Of a DNA stretch of 64,000 bases, positions 1-10,110 are shown piece by piece. Position 1 is the stretch's first letter, and every line of letters starts with the position of its first letter. The stretch covers positions 1,364,001-1,428,000 of the forward strand of contig NZ_CP115541.1 of NCBI RefSeq assembly GCF_031834595.1, in the 5' to 3' direction. Both the position numbers and the translations under genes were made by a program. This DNA is from Stenotrophomonas oahuensis (GTDB lineage: Bacteria > Pseudomonadota > Gammaproteobacteria > Xanthomonadales > Xanthomonadaceae). Under the pieces are notes generated by a model that had not been told where the DNA came from, did not search any database, and was given only the letters and a program-made list of their open reading frames with translations.

Positions 1-818
1 GGCTGGGCAAGACCCTGCTGGTGCGTGCCCTGGCGCAGGCCCTGGAGCTCGACTACGGCCGCGTGCAGTTCACCCCCGACCTGATGCCCAGCGACGTCAG
101 CGGGCATGCGGTGTACGACCCGAAGTCGGAGAGCTTCAAGATCCGTCGCGGCCCGGTGTTCACCAACCTGCTGCTGGCCGACGAAATCAACCGCGCACCT
201 GCCAAGACCCAGTCGGCGCTGCTGGAGGTGATGCAGGAAGGCCAGGTCACCATTGAAGGCAAGTCGTTCGCACTGACCCCGCCGTTCCTGGCGCTGGCCA
301 CGCAGAACCCGGTCGAGCAGGAAGGTACCTATCCGCTGCCGGAAGCCCAGCTGGATCGTTTCCTGTTGAAGGTGCTGATCGACTACCCGCAGCTGGAAGA
401 CGAAAAGCGCATGGTCGATGCGATCACCACCGGCCGCAGTGCGTCGGACTTCGACCTGTCGCAGGTGCCGCGCGTGCTCAACGCCGCCGAGGTGGTGGCG
501 CTGCAGCAGGCCACCGCCGCGATCACGGTGGACCCGGAGGTGATCGACTACGCCGTGCGCATCGTCGCGGCCACCCGCCGTTTCCCGGGTATCGCACTCG
601 GTGCCGGTCCGCGCGGCAGCATCGCGCTGGTGCGTGCAGCGCGCGCCCAGGCCGTGCTGTCCGGCCGCGACTTCGTTACCCCGGACGACGTGCGCGAAGT
701 GGCCCGCCCGGCCCTGCGCCACCGCATCGCGCTGGCCCCGGAGCTGCAGATTGAAGGCCAGTCGGCCGACGATGCCTTGGCCGCGCTGCTGGCCAAGGTG
801 GAAGCGCCGCGCAAGTGA
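1..818 (+). CDS. MoxR-family AAA+ ATPase (5' end cut by window)
   Basis: The reading frame is already open at base 3, and the first codons read [12 protein letters not shown], the end of a Walker A loop, so the start lies left of the window. A Walker B motif ([11 protein letters not shown]) and the MoxR signature [20 protein letters not shown] follow. MoxR ATPases act as chaperones, usually for a neighbouring DUF58/VWA protein. That is the context here: the stop overlaps the GTG start of a DUF58 gene (GTGA, 815-818), which implies translational coupling. The family call is secure; the client and physiological role are inferred. Confidence 0.95.
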   Translation, partial: LGKTLLVRALAQALELDYGRVQFTPDLMPSDVSGHAVYDPKSESFKIRRGPVFTNLLLADEINRAPAKTQSALLEVMQEGQVTIEGKSFALTPPFLALATQNPVEQEGTYPLPEAQLDRFLLKVLIDYPQLEDEKRMVDAITTGRSASDFDLSQVPRVLNAAEVVALQQATAAITVDPEVIDYAVRIVAATRRFPGIALGAGPRGSIALVRAARAQAVLSGRDFVTPDDVREVARPALRHRIALAPELQIEGQSADDALAALLAKVEAPRK

Positions 819-2113
819 GGCCCGCGCCGCTCCTGCTGGCGTTACTGACCCTCTGGGGGCTGTTCGGCCTGGCGGTGGCGTTCGGCTTTGCGCCGACCTG
901 GTCCTGGTGGGCCAGCGCGGGTGGCATCGCGCTGCTGGCACTGGTCGATGCGTTGCGCCTGCGTGCGCAGCCTTCGCCGACAGTGCAACGTGAGCTGCCA
1001 GAAGCGCTGGCGTTGAACGTCGAGCGCAAGGTCACTGTGCGCTTGGAATCCAGCCTGCGCCAGCGCGTGGAGCTGTTCGACCTGGTCCCGGGCGAATGGT
1101 CGCTGCAGGGCCTGCCGCGCACGCTGGCATTGAAGCCGCTGGTGGCCAGCAGCGTCGAGTATCGATTGACACCCACCGCGCGCGGCCGCTTCACTTTTGA
1201 AGGCGTGCATCTGCGCCTGCATGCGCCGTGGCGGCTGTGGCGGCAGCGCCGAATGCTGCCACCGGCACTGACGGTGCGGGTGTATCCCAACTTCGCGCCG
1301 CTGACTCGTTTCGCCTTGTTCAGTGCCGAACAGGCCTCGCGGCTGGTCGGCGCGCACCTTAAGCGCCGGCGTGGCGAAGGTACCGACTTCCACCAGATGC
1401 GCGAATACCGGCTGGGCGACAGCCTGCGCCAGATCGACTGGAAGGCGACCTCACGCGCGCGCAAGCTGATCTCGCGTGAGTACCAGGATGAGAAAAACCA
1501 GCAGCTGGTGCTGATGATCGACACCGGCCGGCGCATGATGGCCAGCGAAGGCGGTCTTTCGCACTTCGACCACGTGCTCAACGCCTCGCTGGTGGTGTCG
1601 TACCTGGCGCTGCGCCAGGGCGACGGCGTCGGCCTGTTCGCCACCGGCGGCGACAGCCGCTGGGTGGCTCCGCAGCGTGGCATGGGCGCGATTGATTCAC
1701 TGCTGCGCGCCAGCTATGACCTGCAGGCGCAGCCCGTGGCCACCGACTATCTGGCCGCCGCCACCGAACTGAGCCTGCGCCAGCGCCGGCGTTCGCTGGT
1801 GATGCTGGTCACCAACGTACGTGACGAGGACATCGAAGACCTGCTGGTGGCGGTGCGCCTGCTGCAGCGCCAGCACCTGGTGTGCGTGGCCAGCCTGCGC
1901 GAGCGCGAGCTGGACACCGCGCTGGAAGCCGAGGTGGAGACCCTGCAGGATGCCGCCCAGGCCGGTGCGATCGCGCGCTACCTGCAGCAGCGCAGCGATG
2001 CGCATGAGGCGCTGCGCAGCCACAAGGTGATGGTGCTGGATGTGACGGCTGATGCATTGCCGGGCGCGTTGGTGGAGCGGTATCTCGCGGTGAAGCGCGA
2101 CGGGTTGTTGTAA
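815..2113 (+). CDS. DUF58 domain protein, MoxR partner
   Basis: 432 residues starting with GTG and overlapping the moxR stop by 4 bases. The N-terminus has two hydrophobic segments (about residues 4-45), so the protein is probably anchored in the inner membrane. The DUF58 core follows around residue 185 with [18 protein letters not shown] and then [12 protein letters not shown]-like strand with D-x-G replacing the metal site is seen at [13 protein letters not shown]58 proteins are typically encoded next to MoxR ATPases and are thought to be matured by them. The gene ends at a SMAG palindrome and converges on ilvD. Confidence 0.93.
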   Translation: MRPAPLLLALLTLWGLFGLAVAFGFAPTWSWWASAGGIALLALVDALRLRAQPSPTVQRELPEALALNVERKVTVRLESSLRQRVELFDLVPGEWSLQGLPRTLALKPLVASSVEYRLTPTARGRFTFEGVHLRLHAPWRLWRQRRMLPPALTVRVYPNFAPLTRFALFSAEQASRLVGAHLKRRRGEGTDFHQMREYRLGDSLRQIDWKATSRARKLISREYQDEKNQQLVLMIDTGRRMMASEGGLSHFDHVLNASLVVSYLALRQGDGVGLFATGGDSRWVAPQRGMGAIDSLLRASYDLQAQPVATDYLAAATELSLRQRRRSLVMLVTNVRDEDIEDLLVAVRLLQRQHLVCVASLRERELDTALEAEVETLQDAAQAGAIARYLQQRSDAHEALRSHKVMVLDVTADALPGALVERYLAVKRDGLL

Positions 2114-2117
2114 CGGC

Positions 2118-2144
2118 GTACCGACCAACGGTCGGTACCTACCG
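2118..2144. repeat. SMAG-type palindrome
   Basis: GTACCGACCAACGGTCGGTAC followed by the CTACC end typical of the GTAG repeats. It lies in the convergent gap between the DUF58 gene and ilvD, where a hairpin could act as an mRNA 3' end. Confidence 0.85.
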
Positions 2145-2171
2145 GTTTCGCGGACCCAAACCGCCCGACGC

Positions 2172-4004
2172 TCACACCTTGCTCAAATCCCGCACCGCGC
2201 CCTTGTCGGCACTGGTCGCCAACAATGCATACGCCTTCAACGCGCCGGTCACTTTGCGCGGCCGCGCCTCGCGCGGCTTCCACCCCAACGCATCCTGTTC
2301 AACGCGCCGCGCATCCAAGGTCGCCGCGTCCACCAGCAGATCAATCCGTCGCGCCGGAATATCAATGCGGATGCGGTCACCATCGCGTACCAGCCCGATC
2401 GCACCGCCTGCCGCCGCCTCCGGTGAGGCATGCCCGATCGACAACCCTGACGTGCCGCCCGAGAAGCGCCCATCGGTCAGCAACGCACACTGCTTGCCCA
2501 GCCCCTTCGACTTCAGGTAACTGGTCGGGTACAGCATCTCCTGCATGCCCGGTCCACCGCGCGGCCCTTCGTAGCGGATCACCACCACATCGCCAGCGAC
2601 CACTTCGTCGGCCAGAATGCCCTGTACGGCGGCATCCTGGCTTTCAAACACGCGGGCGTTGCCTTCGAACACGTGAATGGATTCATCCACGCCGGCGGTC
2701 TTCACCACACAACCATCTTCGGCGAGATTGCCGCGCAGCACCGCCAGCCCGCCTTCGGCCGAGTAGGCATGCGCGACGTCGCGGATGCAGCCATCCACGC
2801 GATCCAGATCCAGCGAGGGCCAGCGTGTGGACTGGCTGAAAGCCACCTGGGTGGGAACGCCGGCCGGGCCGGCACTGAAGAATTCATGCACGCGCGCATC
2901 GTCGGTGGCGGTCACGTCCCAGCGCGCAATCGCGTCCGCCAAGGTGCGGCTGTGCACCGTAGGCACCTGGTCGTGCAGCAGCCCGCCGCGTGCCAGCGCG
3001 CCCAGAATGGCGAACACACCGCCGGCGCGGTGCACGTCTTCCATGTGGTACTTCGGCGTGTTCGGGGCCACCTTGCACAACTGTGGCACGCGGCGCGACA
3101 GCGCATCGATGGCATGCAGGTCGAAATTCACCTCGGCTTCCTGCGCCGCGGCCAGCAGGTGCAGGATGGTGTTGGTGGACCCGCCCATGGCGATATCCAG
3201 GGTCATCGCGTTCTCGAAGGCGGCATGGGTGGCGATGCCGCGTGGCAAGGCCGTCGGGTCTTCACCGCCGTACCAGCGGTGACACAGCTCCACCACCAGC
3301 CGTCCGGCGCGGCGGAACAACTGCTCGCGGTCGGCATGCGTGGCCAGGGTGGAACCGTTGCCCGGCAGCGACAGCCCCAGCGCTTCGGTCAGGCAGTTCA
3401 TCGAGTTGGCGGTGAACATGCCCGAGCACGAGCCACAGGTCGGGCAGGCGCTGCGTTCGTATTCGGCCACTTTTTCGTCCGGGGCGCTGGCGTCGGCGGC
3501 GATCACCATCGCATCCACCAGGTCCAGCTTGTGCTCGGCCAGCTTGGTTTTGCCGGCTTCCATCGGTCCGCCGGACACGAACACCACCGGGATGTTCAGG
3601 CGCAGCGCCGCCATCAGCATGCCCGGGGTGATCTTGTCGCAGTTGGAAATGCACACCAGCGCGTCGGCGCAGTGCGCGTTGACCATGTACTCCACAGAGT
3701 CGGCGATGATCTCGCGGCTGGGCAGCGAATACAGCATGCCGTCGTGGCCCATGGCGATGCCGTCATCCACCGCGATGGTGTTGAACTCCTTGGCCACACC
3801 GCCAACCTGTTCGATCTCGCGCGCCACCAACTGGCCCAGGTCCTTGAGGTGCACGTGGCCGGGCACGAACTGGGTGAACGAGTTGGCGATGGCGATGATC
3901 GGCTTGTGGAAGTCGGCGTCGGTCATGCCGGTGGCGCGCCACAGGGCGCGGGCCCCGGCCATGTTGCGGCCGGCGGTGGAGGTGCGGGAGCGGTATTCAG
4001 GCAT
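2172..4004 (-). CDS. ilvD: Dihydroxy-acid dehydratase
   Basis: Fe-S enzyme that dehydrates 2,3-dihydroxy-isovalerate and 2,3-dihydroxy-methylvalerate in valine, leucine and isoleucine synthesis. The first residues [17 protein letters not shown] match the usual IlvD N-terminus, so I chose ATG 4004 over an upstream in-frame start at 4082. Visible family motifs are [30 protein letters not shown] (cluster cysteines) and GLSLPGNGS, and the C-terminal GRFSGG. The length of 610 residues is close to the usual ~615. The gene is monocistronic as seen, convergent with the moxR/DUF58 pair and divergent from ygiB. Confidence 0.97.
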   Translation of the reverse strand: MPEYRSRTSTAGRNMAGARALWRATGMTDADFHKPIIAIANSFTQFVPGHVHLKDLGQLVAREIEQVGGVAKEFNTIAVDDGIAMGHDGMLYSLPSREIIADSVEYMVNAHCADALVCISNCDKITPGMLMAALRLNIPVVFVSGGPMEAGKTKLAEHKLDLVDAMVIAADASAPDEKVAEYERSACPTCGSCSGMFTANSMNCLTEALGLSLPGNGSTLATHADREQLFRRAGRLVVELCHRWYGGEDPTALPRGIATHAAFENAMTLDIAMGGSTNTILHLLAAAQEAEVNFDLHAIDALSRRVPQLCKVAPNTPKYHMEDVHRAGGVFAILGALARGGLLHDQVPTVHSRTLADAIARWDVTATDDARVHEFFSAGPAGVPTQVAFSQSTRWPSLDLDRVDGCIRDVAHAYSAEGGLAVLRGNLAEDGCVVKTAGVDESIHVFEGNARVFESQDAAVQGILADEVVAGDVVVIRYEGPRGGPGMQEMLYPTSYLKSKGLGKQCALLTDGRFSGGTSGLSIGHASPEAAAGGAIGLVRDGDRIRIDIPARRIDLLVDAATLDARRVEQDALGWKPREARPRKVTGALKAYALLATSADKGAVRDLSKV

Positions 4005-4196
4005 GGGGCTGGCAGCGATCTGGCGGGCCGTACGGCGGGGGTTTTTCCCGATTCTGCCCAAAAAAAAGGGTTGCGTTTGCAACTGCCGGCCCCGCGATTC
4101 CTGAAATGCCGTTCACTTTCCGCGCTTTGCTGATTTTGGTTGCAGCCCCTGATAAGGCATCATTGGGGGGTTAACCGAAAAGGGGGGCATGACGCC

Positions 4197-4760
4197 ATGA
4201 AACGTTCCAGGACCACCGCGCTGCTGCTGATGAGCGCCGCACCGCTGCTGTTCACCGCCTGCTCCAAGGATGAAGGCGTGCAGGTGCAGGAAGGGCTGTA
4301 CACCTCGGTGCAGGCCTGCTCCGACGCAACCGGCGACCCGTCGGCGTGCCGTACGGCCTTTGCTGAAGCGCAGAAGCAGTCGGCCGATGCGGCCCCCAAG
4401 TACGCCTCGCGTGCAGAATGCGAAGCCGAGTACAACGCAGAACAGTGCGTGGAACAGAAGACCAGCACCGGCCACTCGTTCATCGGGCCGATGATGATGG
4501 GCTTCTTCATGTCGCAGATGCTCAACAACCGCGGTGCCGGCCTGGCACAGGCCCCGGCGGCCAGCCCGGCCTACCAGGACAAGGCCAAGGGCTGGGCGCG
4601 TCCGGCTCCGGGCGGTACCGGCGGCCTGAACACCGCCAGCGGCATCGGCGCGGGCAAGGCCGGCCTGGCCCCGGTGACCAGCACCCCGAACCGCGCCGTG
4701 ACCGCCAGCCGTGGCGGCTTTGGCAGCACCAGCAGCAGCCGCAGCAGCTTCGGCGGCTGA
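4197..4760 (+). CDS. ygiB: DUF1190 lipoprotein, YgiB family
   Basis: 187 residues. The signal sequence ends in a lipobox (LLFTAC, Cys about residue 23), so this is a predicted lipoprotein. The body carries conserved cysteines (QACSDA, SACRTAF, AECEAEY, EQCVEQ), and the tail is rich in Gly and Ser (GGFGSTSSSRSSFGG), as in the DUF1190/YgiB family. The start ATG 4197 is supported by the signal peptide. It lies 3 bases upstream of ygiC, the standard partner in other proteobacteria. The function is unknown; envelope stress or biofilm roles have been proposed for relatives. Confidence 0.88.
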   Translation: MKRSRTTALLLMSAAPLLFTACSKDEGVQVQEGLYTSVQACSDATGDPSACRTAFAEAQKQSADAAPKYASRAECEAEYNAEQCVEQKTSTGHSFIGPMMMGFFMSQMLNNRGAGLAQAPAASPAYQDKAKGWARPAPGGTGGLNTASGIGAGKAGLAPVTSTPNRAVTASRGGFGSTSSSRSSFGG

Positions 4761-4763
4761 TCG

Positions 4764-5942
4764 ATGCAGCGCGTGCGTATTGCCGAGCGCAGCCAGTGGC
4801 GCGCTCGGGCCGAGGAATCCGGTTTTCGCTTCCACACCATTGATGGCCTGCCGTACTGGGATGAAACCGCGTACTACGCGTTCACCCTGCGCCAGATCGA
4901 ACAGGACATCGAAGACCCCAGCGCCGAGCTGCATGCGATGGCGCTGGACCTGGTCGATGAGGTGGTGCGCAGCGAACAGCTGATGGACCAGCTGGCCATT
5001 CCGCCGGCGTTCCGCGACTGGATCGCCGGCAGCTGGCAGCGTCGCGAGCCGCATCTGTATGGGCGGCTGGACTTCGCCTATGACGGTTCCGGCCCGGCCA
5101 AGCTCTATGAGCTCAATTACGACACGCCGACCTCGCTGTTCGAGGCGTCGTTCTTCCAGTGGCAATGGCTGGAAGACCAGCGCAACCAGGGCCGCCTGCC
5201 GGCTCATGCCGACCAGTTCAATGCCATCCATGAGGCGCTGGTGGAGCGCTTCGGCGAGCTGTCCGCGCAGCTGCCGCCGCCGCTGTATTTCAGCGCCGTA
5301 GGCAGTTCCGAGGAAGACCAGGGCACCGTTTCCTATCTGCGTGACTGCGCGGCGCAGGCCGGGCTGCGTGGCGAGGCGATTTCGATTGAAGACATCGGCC
5401 TGTCGGAAGATGGCCGTTTCACCGCGCTGGATGACACCGTCATCGGCAGTCTGTTCAAGCTGTACCCGCTGGAAGACCTGATGAACGAATCGTTCGGTCA
5501 GGCGCTGCCGGCATCGGGCGTGCAGCTGCTGGAACCGGCGTGGAAGGCGGTGCTGAGCAACAAGGGCGTGCTGCCGCTGTTGTGGCAGCGCCATCGCGGT
5601 CATCCGAACCTGCTGGAAGCGCACTTCGACGATGGCAGCGCGCTGCCGGCCGGCTGGGTGCGCAAGCCGCTGTTCTCGCGTGAGGGGGCCAATATCGCCC
5701 TGCACCTGTCCGATGGCAGCTGGCAGGAGAGCGAAGGTCCGTACACCGGCCCGGCGATCCGCCAGGCCGCGCACCCGCTGACTGCATTTGAGGGCGGCTA
5801 TCCGCTGATCGGCAGCTGGGTCGTGGGCGACCATGCCTGCGGCATGGGTATCCGCGAAGACAACAGCCGGATCACCCGCGACAGCGCCCGCTTCGTGCCG
5901 CACGCGATCATCGACGAAGCGCCCACCCGCATCTTCGTCTGA
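4764..5942 (+). CDS. ygiC: YgiC-like glutathionylspermidine synthase-family ATP-grasp protein
   Basis: 392 residues matching the synthetase half of glutathionylspermidine synthase: LYGRLDFAYDGSGPAKLYELNYDTPTSL near residues 95-125, then the SSEEDQGTV and LFKLYPLEDLMNE regions and the C-terminal IGSWVVGDHACGMGIREDNSRIT. These form the ATP-grasp fold that makes amide bonds. The amidase domain of bifunctional Gsp enzymes is absent. The real substrate of YgiC is not established. It follows ygiB by 3 bases and precedes the zinc-ribbon gene by 1 base, so the three are probably one operon. Confidence 0.92.
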   Translation: MQRVRIAERSQWRARAEESGFRFHTIDGLPYWDETAYYAFTLRQIEQDIEDPSAELHAMALDLVDEVVRSEQLMDQLAIPPAFRDWIAGSWQRREPHLYGRLDFAYDGSGPAKLYELNYDTPTSLFEASFFQWQWLEDQRNQGRLPAHADQFNAIHEALVERFGELSAQLPPPLYFSAVGSSEEDQGTVSYLRDCAAQAGLRGEAISIEDIGLSEDGRFTALDDTVIGSLFKLYPLEDLMNESFGQALPASGVQLLEPAWKAVLSNKGVLPLLWQRHRGHPNLLEAHFDDGSALPAGWVRKPLFSREGANIALHLSDGSWQESEGPYTGPAIRQAAHPLTAFEGGYPLIGSWVVGDHACGMGIREDNSRITRDSARFVPHAIIDEAPTRIFV

Positions 5943-5943
5943 G

Positions 5944-6603
5944 ATGGCGATACGCCGGAATCGCTCATTGCGTCCGGCCCCGGTGGCCGGGCGGCATCTG
6001 GACGACGGCCACCGGCTGACCCGCTATGCCGACCGCGTGGCGGTGCATTGCCACCGCTGCGATGCACCCGGCTGGGTGCTGGCGGACTGGCGTCCGTATC
6101 ACTGGACGGCGCGCTTTCGCTGCGGCAGCTGTGGTGCTGCTCTCGATAGCGCGGCCGGCGATTGGGTGGGGCCCGTGCATTACGGCGGACGTCGTCCATG
6201 TGGCTACTGTGGCCATCAGTGGGTGTGTGCGTGTGTGGCGGGCAAGCCGGGTCAGCCTGCCCCCACTGTTGTGTCAGGGCTGTGCCCCCACTGCGGGCGA
6301 AGCAGCGAGGTCAGCGTCAGTGGCCAGCGCGTGCGAGAAGGCGAGGCCAACGATCCGCATTTCGGCCTGCCGCTGCTGCTGGTGGAACCTACCCGTGCCG
6401 GGGTGCTGTGGGCGTACAACGCCGCGCATCTGCAGGCGCTGCACGAGTACGTGGTCTCGCCGCTGCGCGAGCGCGCCGGGGTCAGCAATGGCTCGATGTT
6501 TTCGCGCCTGCCCGGGTGGATGAAGCTGGGACGGAATCGGGCGATGATGCGCAAGGCGATTGAGCGCATGCTGGTGAAGGCCCGTCACGACCAACGGTCG
6601 TGA
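5944..6603 (+). CDS. Zinc-ribbon protein in ygiBC operon
   Basis: 219 residues with no family I can name. CxxC pairs are seen at about residues 36/39 (CHRC), 60/63 (CGSC), 86/89 (CGYC) and 114/117 (CPHC), with two more cysteines at 95 and 97. This is enough for two zinc ribbons. The C-terminal half has no metal motifs and ends in a basic helix. ATG 5944 lies one base after the ygiC stop. The last residues (RHDQRS) and the stop codon are encoded by a SMAG palindrome, so the original C-terminus may have been altered by repeat insertion. Confidence 0.75.
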   Translation: MAIRRNRSLRPAPVAGRHLDDGHRLTRYADRVAVHCHRCDAPGWVLADWRPYHWTARFRCGSCGAALDSAAGDWVGPVHYGGRRPCGYCGHQWVCACVAGKPGQPAPTVVSGLCPHCGRSSEVSVSGQRVREGEANDPHFGLPLLLVEPTRAGVLWAYNAAHLQALHEYVVSPLRERAGVSNGSMFSRLPGWMKLGRNRAMMRKAIERMLVKARHDQRS

Positions 6604-6648
6604 CCTACCGGCGACACGATCGTAGAGCCACGCCCTGCGTGGCTGCAC
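6584..6648. repeat. Two SMAG palindromes
   Basis: A GTCACGACCAACGGTCGTGAC element (6584-6611) runs into the 3' end of the zinc-ribbon gene. A second subfamily, GTAGAGCCACGCCCTGCGTGGC (6622-6648), follows. Both sit in the convergent gap before dinG. Confidence 0.88.
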
Positions 6649-6657
6649 CGTGCCGGA

Positions 6658-8760
6658 TTACCCGATCACGCGCTTGAACGGCGGCAACGCATCGATGATG
6701 CGTTTGCCGTAACGCCGGCTCAGCAACCGCGAATCCAGAATGATCACGCGGCCGGTATCGGTCGAGGTACGAATCAGGCGCCCGGCGAACTGGGTCAGCG
6801 TGCGCAGCGCGTGCGGAATGGCGATCAGGTTGAACGCATTCAACCCCCGGCTTTCCATCCACTCACTCAACGTGGAGGTCTGCGGATCGGTCGGCACCGC
6901 GAACGGCACCTGGGTGATCACCACCGTGGTACAGGCTTCACCCGGCAGATCCAGACCTTCACCAAACGAGTTCAACCCGAACAGCACCGAGCCCTCGCCC
7001 GCCGCCGTGCGGCGCAGATGCTCATCAATCATCTTCTGCTTGGCGGTCTCGCCCTGCACCAGCACCTGCTTGCGCTGCGCCGCCGGCATCAGTTCGGCGA
7101 CCTTCTCCATCTTCCAGCGCGACGTGAACAGCACGATGCTGCCCTTGCCCCAATCCAGCTCGCTGACCAGATATTTCGCCACTTCCTTGGGATGACGCTC
7201 GCGGTCATCCGGCGTCACCGGGAACGCGGGCACAATCAGCTCGGCCTGGTTGGGCAGGTCGAACGGCGAGGCCAGCGAGACCATTTCGGCCTCCTGCGGA
7301 ATGCCGTTATCGATCGCCAGGGTCTGGAAATCACCCCCGCCGGTCAGTGTGGCTGAAGTCATCACCACCGAATCCACTTCGTCCCACAGAAGCTTGCGCA
7401 GGACATTGGCGGCCGACACCGGCGAGCCGTGCAGGATCAGATCACCATCGCGTGACAGGGTGATCCAACGCGCGGTGGGCGGCTGGCCGTCCTTGTCCTC
7501 GCGCCGCCAGGTGGTCCACAGGTTGTGCTGCTGCTCCACCATTTCCAGCGCCATGCCCAGGTTGCGCTGCAGGCGCTCACGCGCGGCGTCTTCCGGCTTG
7601 CCCTTGGCCACCTGCGCAGTGGCGGCGTGCGCCCAGTTGAACAACGAGCGGGTGTCGTCGGCCAGCGCTTCGATGTCGGCCATCCAGATGTCCGGCAGGC
7701 GGCCATTGGGGGCGCGCCACATCGGCTCCTGGGCGGTTGGATCCGGCTGCCAGCTGCGGTTGATGACATCGTGGAAGGCACGCAGCTGCTTGCTGACCTT
7801 GGCCGCGACCTCGATGGCCTCGTTCGGCAGCAGGTTGCCCAGCTTGTCCTTGTCCACCGCGCGATAGGCGGCGGCAATCAGCACCTGCAGGCGACCGGTG
7901 CGCTTGGCCATCTCGTCCAGCGCGAGGCTGGCTGCACCCTGGTCGATGGCCACATTGCCGATGTGGTGGCCTTCGTCCAGCACCAGCAGCATGTCCGAGG
8001 GCGGCGCGATCAACGGCTGGCCGTTGTCGCTCTCGCCAATGGACAGCGCCGACAGCAGCAGCGCGTGGTTGGTGACCACGATCTGCGCGTCGCGCACGGT
8101 GTTGCGCGCACGCAGCACCGCGCATTGCGAGGAATACGCGCACTTGCGCCCGGCGCAGCCGGAGGCGGGAGTGGTGATGCGCGAGCGCAGCGAAGGCGTG
8201 ATGTTCTCGGGTGCGTTGTCGAGGTCGCCATTCCAGCGCCCTTCGACGAACTCCTTGCTCAGCTTCTGCGCCAGATCCATCTCGATGGGGGCCAGCGGGC
8301 GGTCAAACAGCGGCTGTTCGTCCTCGAACATGCCCTCCTGCGCGCCTTCACCGTGCGCTTCAGCCGCGTTACGGGTGCACAGGTAACGGGTGCGGCCTTT
8401 GGCCAGCGCCACGGTGGCATCCAGGCCGGTAGCCTTGAGGAAGTTGGGAATGTCCCGTTCCACCAGCTGCGACTGCAGCGCCACGGTGCCGGTGCTGATC
8501 ACCAGCTTCTTCTTCGTGGCCAGGGCAATCGGCACGCCGGCGGTGAGGTAGCCCAGGCTTTTGCCGACGCCGGTGGGCGCTTCAACCACGCCCACGCCAC
8601 CGCTTTGCGACAGTGCACGCGAGACCACGCCGATCATCTGGCTCTGCGAACGCCGGGTGCTGAAGCCGGGGGTATTGGCCTGCAGCTTGGCGTAAGCGTC
8701 ACGGATGACGGTCTTGAGCTCGTCGTTCAGCGCGCGCGGGGCTTCAACTTTTTCGGTCAC
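6658..8760 (-). CDS. dinG: ATP-dependent DNA helicase DinG
   Basis: 700-residue superfamily 2 XPD-like 5'-3' helicase that unwinds D-loops, R-loops and damaged forks. Motif I is EAPTGVGKS (about residue 62), and the DEAH-box equivalent is VLDEGHH. Four Fe-S cluster cysteines occur in the expected insertion (YLCTRN, GCAGRKC, SQC). The C-terminal motifs GLNSFGEGLDLPG and QFAGRLIRT are present. The start is GTG 8760, next to the MTEKV N-terminus. It converges on the ygiBC operon. Confidence 0.95.
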   Translation of the reverse strand: MTEKVEAPRALNDELKTVIRDAYAKLQANTPGFSTRRSQSQMIGVVSRALSQSGGVGVVEAPTGVGKSLGYLTAGVPIALATKKKLVISTGTVALQSQLVERDIPNFLKATGLDATVALAKGRTRYLCTRNAAEAHGEGAQEGMFEDEQPLFDRPLAPIEMDLAQKLSKEFVEGRWNGDLDNAPENITPSLRSRITTPASGCAGRKCAYSSQCAVLRARNTVRDAQIVVTNHALLLSALSIGESDNGQPLIAPPSDMLLVLDEGHHIGNVAIDQGAASLALDEMAKRTGRLQVLIAAAYRAVDKDKLGNLLPNEAIEVAAKVSKQLRAFHDVINRSWQPDPTAQEPMWRAPNGRLPDIWMADIEALADDTRSLFNWAHAATAQVAKGKPEDAARERLQRNLGMALEMVEQQHNLWTTWRREDKDGQPPTARWITLSRDGDLILHGSPVSAANVLRKLLWDEVDSVVMTSATLTGGGDFQTLAIDNGIPQEAEMVSLASPFDLPNQAELIVPAFPVTPDDRERHPKEVAKYLVSELDWGKGSIVLFTSRWKMEKVAELMPAAQRKQVLVQGETAKQKMIDEHLRRTAAGEGSVLFGLNSFGEGLDLPGEACTTVVITQVPFAVPTDPQTSTLSEWMESRGLNAFNLIAIPHALRTLTQFAGRLIRTSTDTGRVIILDSRLLSRRYGKRIIDALPPFKRVIG

Positions 8761-8843
8761 GCCGGCGGGGTCCTGCCATGATTCATGGCCGGTATTTTCT
8801 CACGACCCGACGGCCCGGGGCCGTCGGGATTTGCCGCGATGGT

Positions 8844-9218
8844 TCAGGTGCGTGACGGAGGCGCGGCCGGCGGCGTGCGGTCGCGCAGCGACCGGGTCAT
8901 GGCCCAGACCACCAGCACCACCGACAGCGCCATGAGCAGGTTGAGTCCGAAATGGACGAACCCCATCACCATGCCGATCCCGCGCATGGCATCGAAGTTG
9001 CCCTGGTAGATCAGCACCTGCGGCACCGCGTTGGCCAGCATGCCGAGCAGGCTGGTGAACGCCATCAGCCCCAGGCCCCACAGCGCCACGGTGCGGATCT
9101 GACTGCGCGGGCTGCCCAGCACCCAGACCACCGAGACCGCGACCGCGATCAGGATCGGCAGCCGCATGGCGGCCGAGCTCAGCACCGACAGGAACAGGTC
9201 GGCGATGGAGCCGTTCAC
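8844..9218 (-). CDS. Small inner-membrane protein coupled to aroE
   Basis: 124 residues with about four hydrophobic segments ([55 protein letters not shown]) and a basic, proline-rich tail. I do not recognise the family. Its GTG start overlaps the aroE stop (GTGA, 9215-9218), so it is probably translated by coupling to aroE. No link to aromatic synthesis is evident. Confidence 0.75.
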   Translation of the reverse strand: MNGSIADLFLSVLSSAAMRLPILIAVAVSVVWVLGSPRSQIRTVALWGLGLMAFTSLLGMLANAVPQVLIYQGNFDAMRGIGMVMGFVHFGLNLLMALSVVLVVWAMTRSLRDRTPPAAPPSRT

Positions 9219-10057
9219 TCCTCACCCGCCAGCGCGTTCTTCGCCCGCAGCTCGGCGTACACCGGGTCGGTGTCCGGGCGCACTTCGTGCCACTGCTGGA
9301 AGCTGGAGGCAGCCTGCTCGACCAGCATGCCCAGGCCGTCAACCATGTTGCGGCAGCTGGCCGCGCGCGCCCAGGCCAGGAAGGCCACGGCGGCATCGCC
9401 GTAGTTCAGGTCCACGGCCGTGGTCATGGTGTTGACCAGCGACAACGGCAGTTCGAACTTCGCTTCGCGGTCGCGGCCGGCCGAGGTGGCATTGACGATC
9501 AGTTCGAAGTCGCCCAGATCGCGCAGGTCGTCCCAGTAGCGGCTGAGCGCGCGGCCCGGCTCGCCGATGGCGTCGACCAGCTCATCCGCGCGTTCCGGGG
9601 TGCGGTTGACCACCACCAGCTCACGGATGCCGGCATCCAGCAGGGCCGGGGCCACGCTGCGCGCCGAACCGCCTGCGCCCAGCAGCAGCACGCGGCGGCC
9701 GCGCAGATCCAGCTCGTGGCGGTCAGTCAGGTCGCGAACCAGGCCGACGCCGTCGGTGGTGTCGCCGTGCCAGTAGTCGCCCTTGCGCAGCAGCGTGTTG
9801 ACCGAGCCGGCCAGCTTGGCGCGCGAGGTGAAGGTCTTGCACAGCGCGAACGCGGTTTCCTTCAGCGGCGCGGTGACATTGGCCCCTGCTCCGCCGCTGG
9901 CGGCAAAGCTTTCCAGCGCGGCGGCAAAGCCTTCCGGCGAGGATTCAATGGCGGTGTAGTCCAGCTCGATGCCTTCCTGGCGCGCGAACGCGGCATGGAT
10001 GTGCGGCGACAGCGAATGGGCGATGGGCTGACCGAAGACGGCGTAACGGGGGCTCAT
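9215..10057 (-). CDS. aroE: Shikimate dehydrogenase
   Basis: 280 residues. It reduces 3-dehydroshikimate to shikimate with NADPH in the aromatic amino acid pathway. The N-terminal substrate domain has [14 protein letters not shown] and [13 protein letters not shown], with the catalytic Lys in APLK. The Asp partner lies in [11 protein letters not shown]. The NADP domain shows [16 protein letters not shown] and [15 protein letters not shown] 10057 gives the usual N-terminus [11 protein letters not shown]; longer in-frame starts add unrelated residues. It is divergent from the beta-propeller gene and coupled to a small membrane gene downstream. Confidence 0.96.
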   Translation of the reverse strand: MSPRYAVFGQPIAHSLSPHIHAAFARQEGIELDYTAIESSPEGFAAALESFAASGGAGANVTAPLKETAFALCKTFTSRAKLAGSVNTLLRKGDYWHGDTTDGVGLVRDLTDRHELDLRGRRVLLLGAGGSARSVAPALLDAGIRELVVVNRTPERADELVDAIGEPGRALSRYWDDLRDLGDFELIVNATSAGRDREAKFELPLSLVNTMTTAVDLNYGDAAVAFLAWARAASCRNMVDGLGMLVEQAASSFQQWHEVRPDTDPVYAELRAKNALAGEE

Positions 10058-10110
10058 GGGTGTTCTAGACTCCGGAACTGGATTGACTGCAAACCCGGAT
10101 GGAAGACCGC

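Noticed and set aside
2673-4133. 486-codon plus-strand frame opposite ilvD
   Set aside because: Shadow of ilvD; the minus frame has all Fe-S cysteine motifs.
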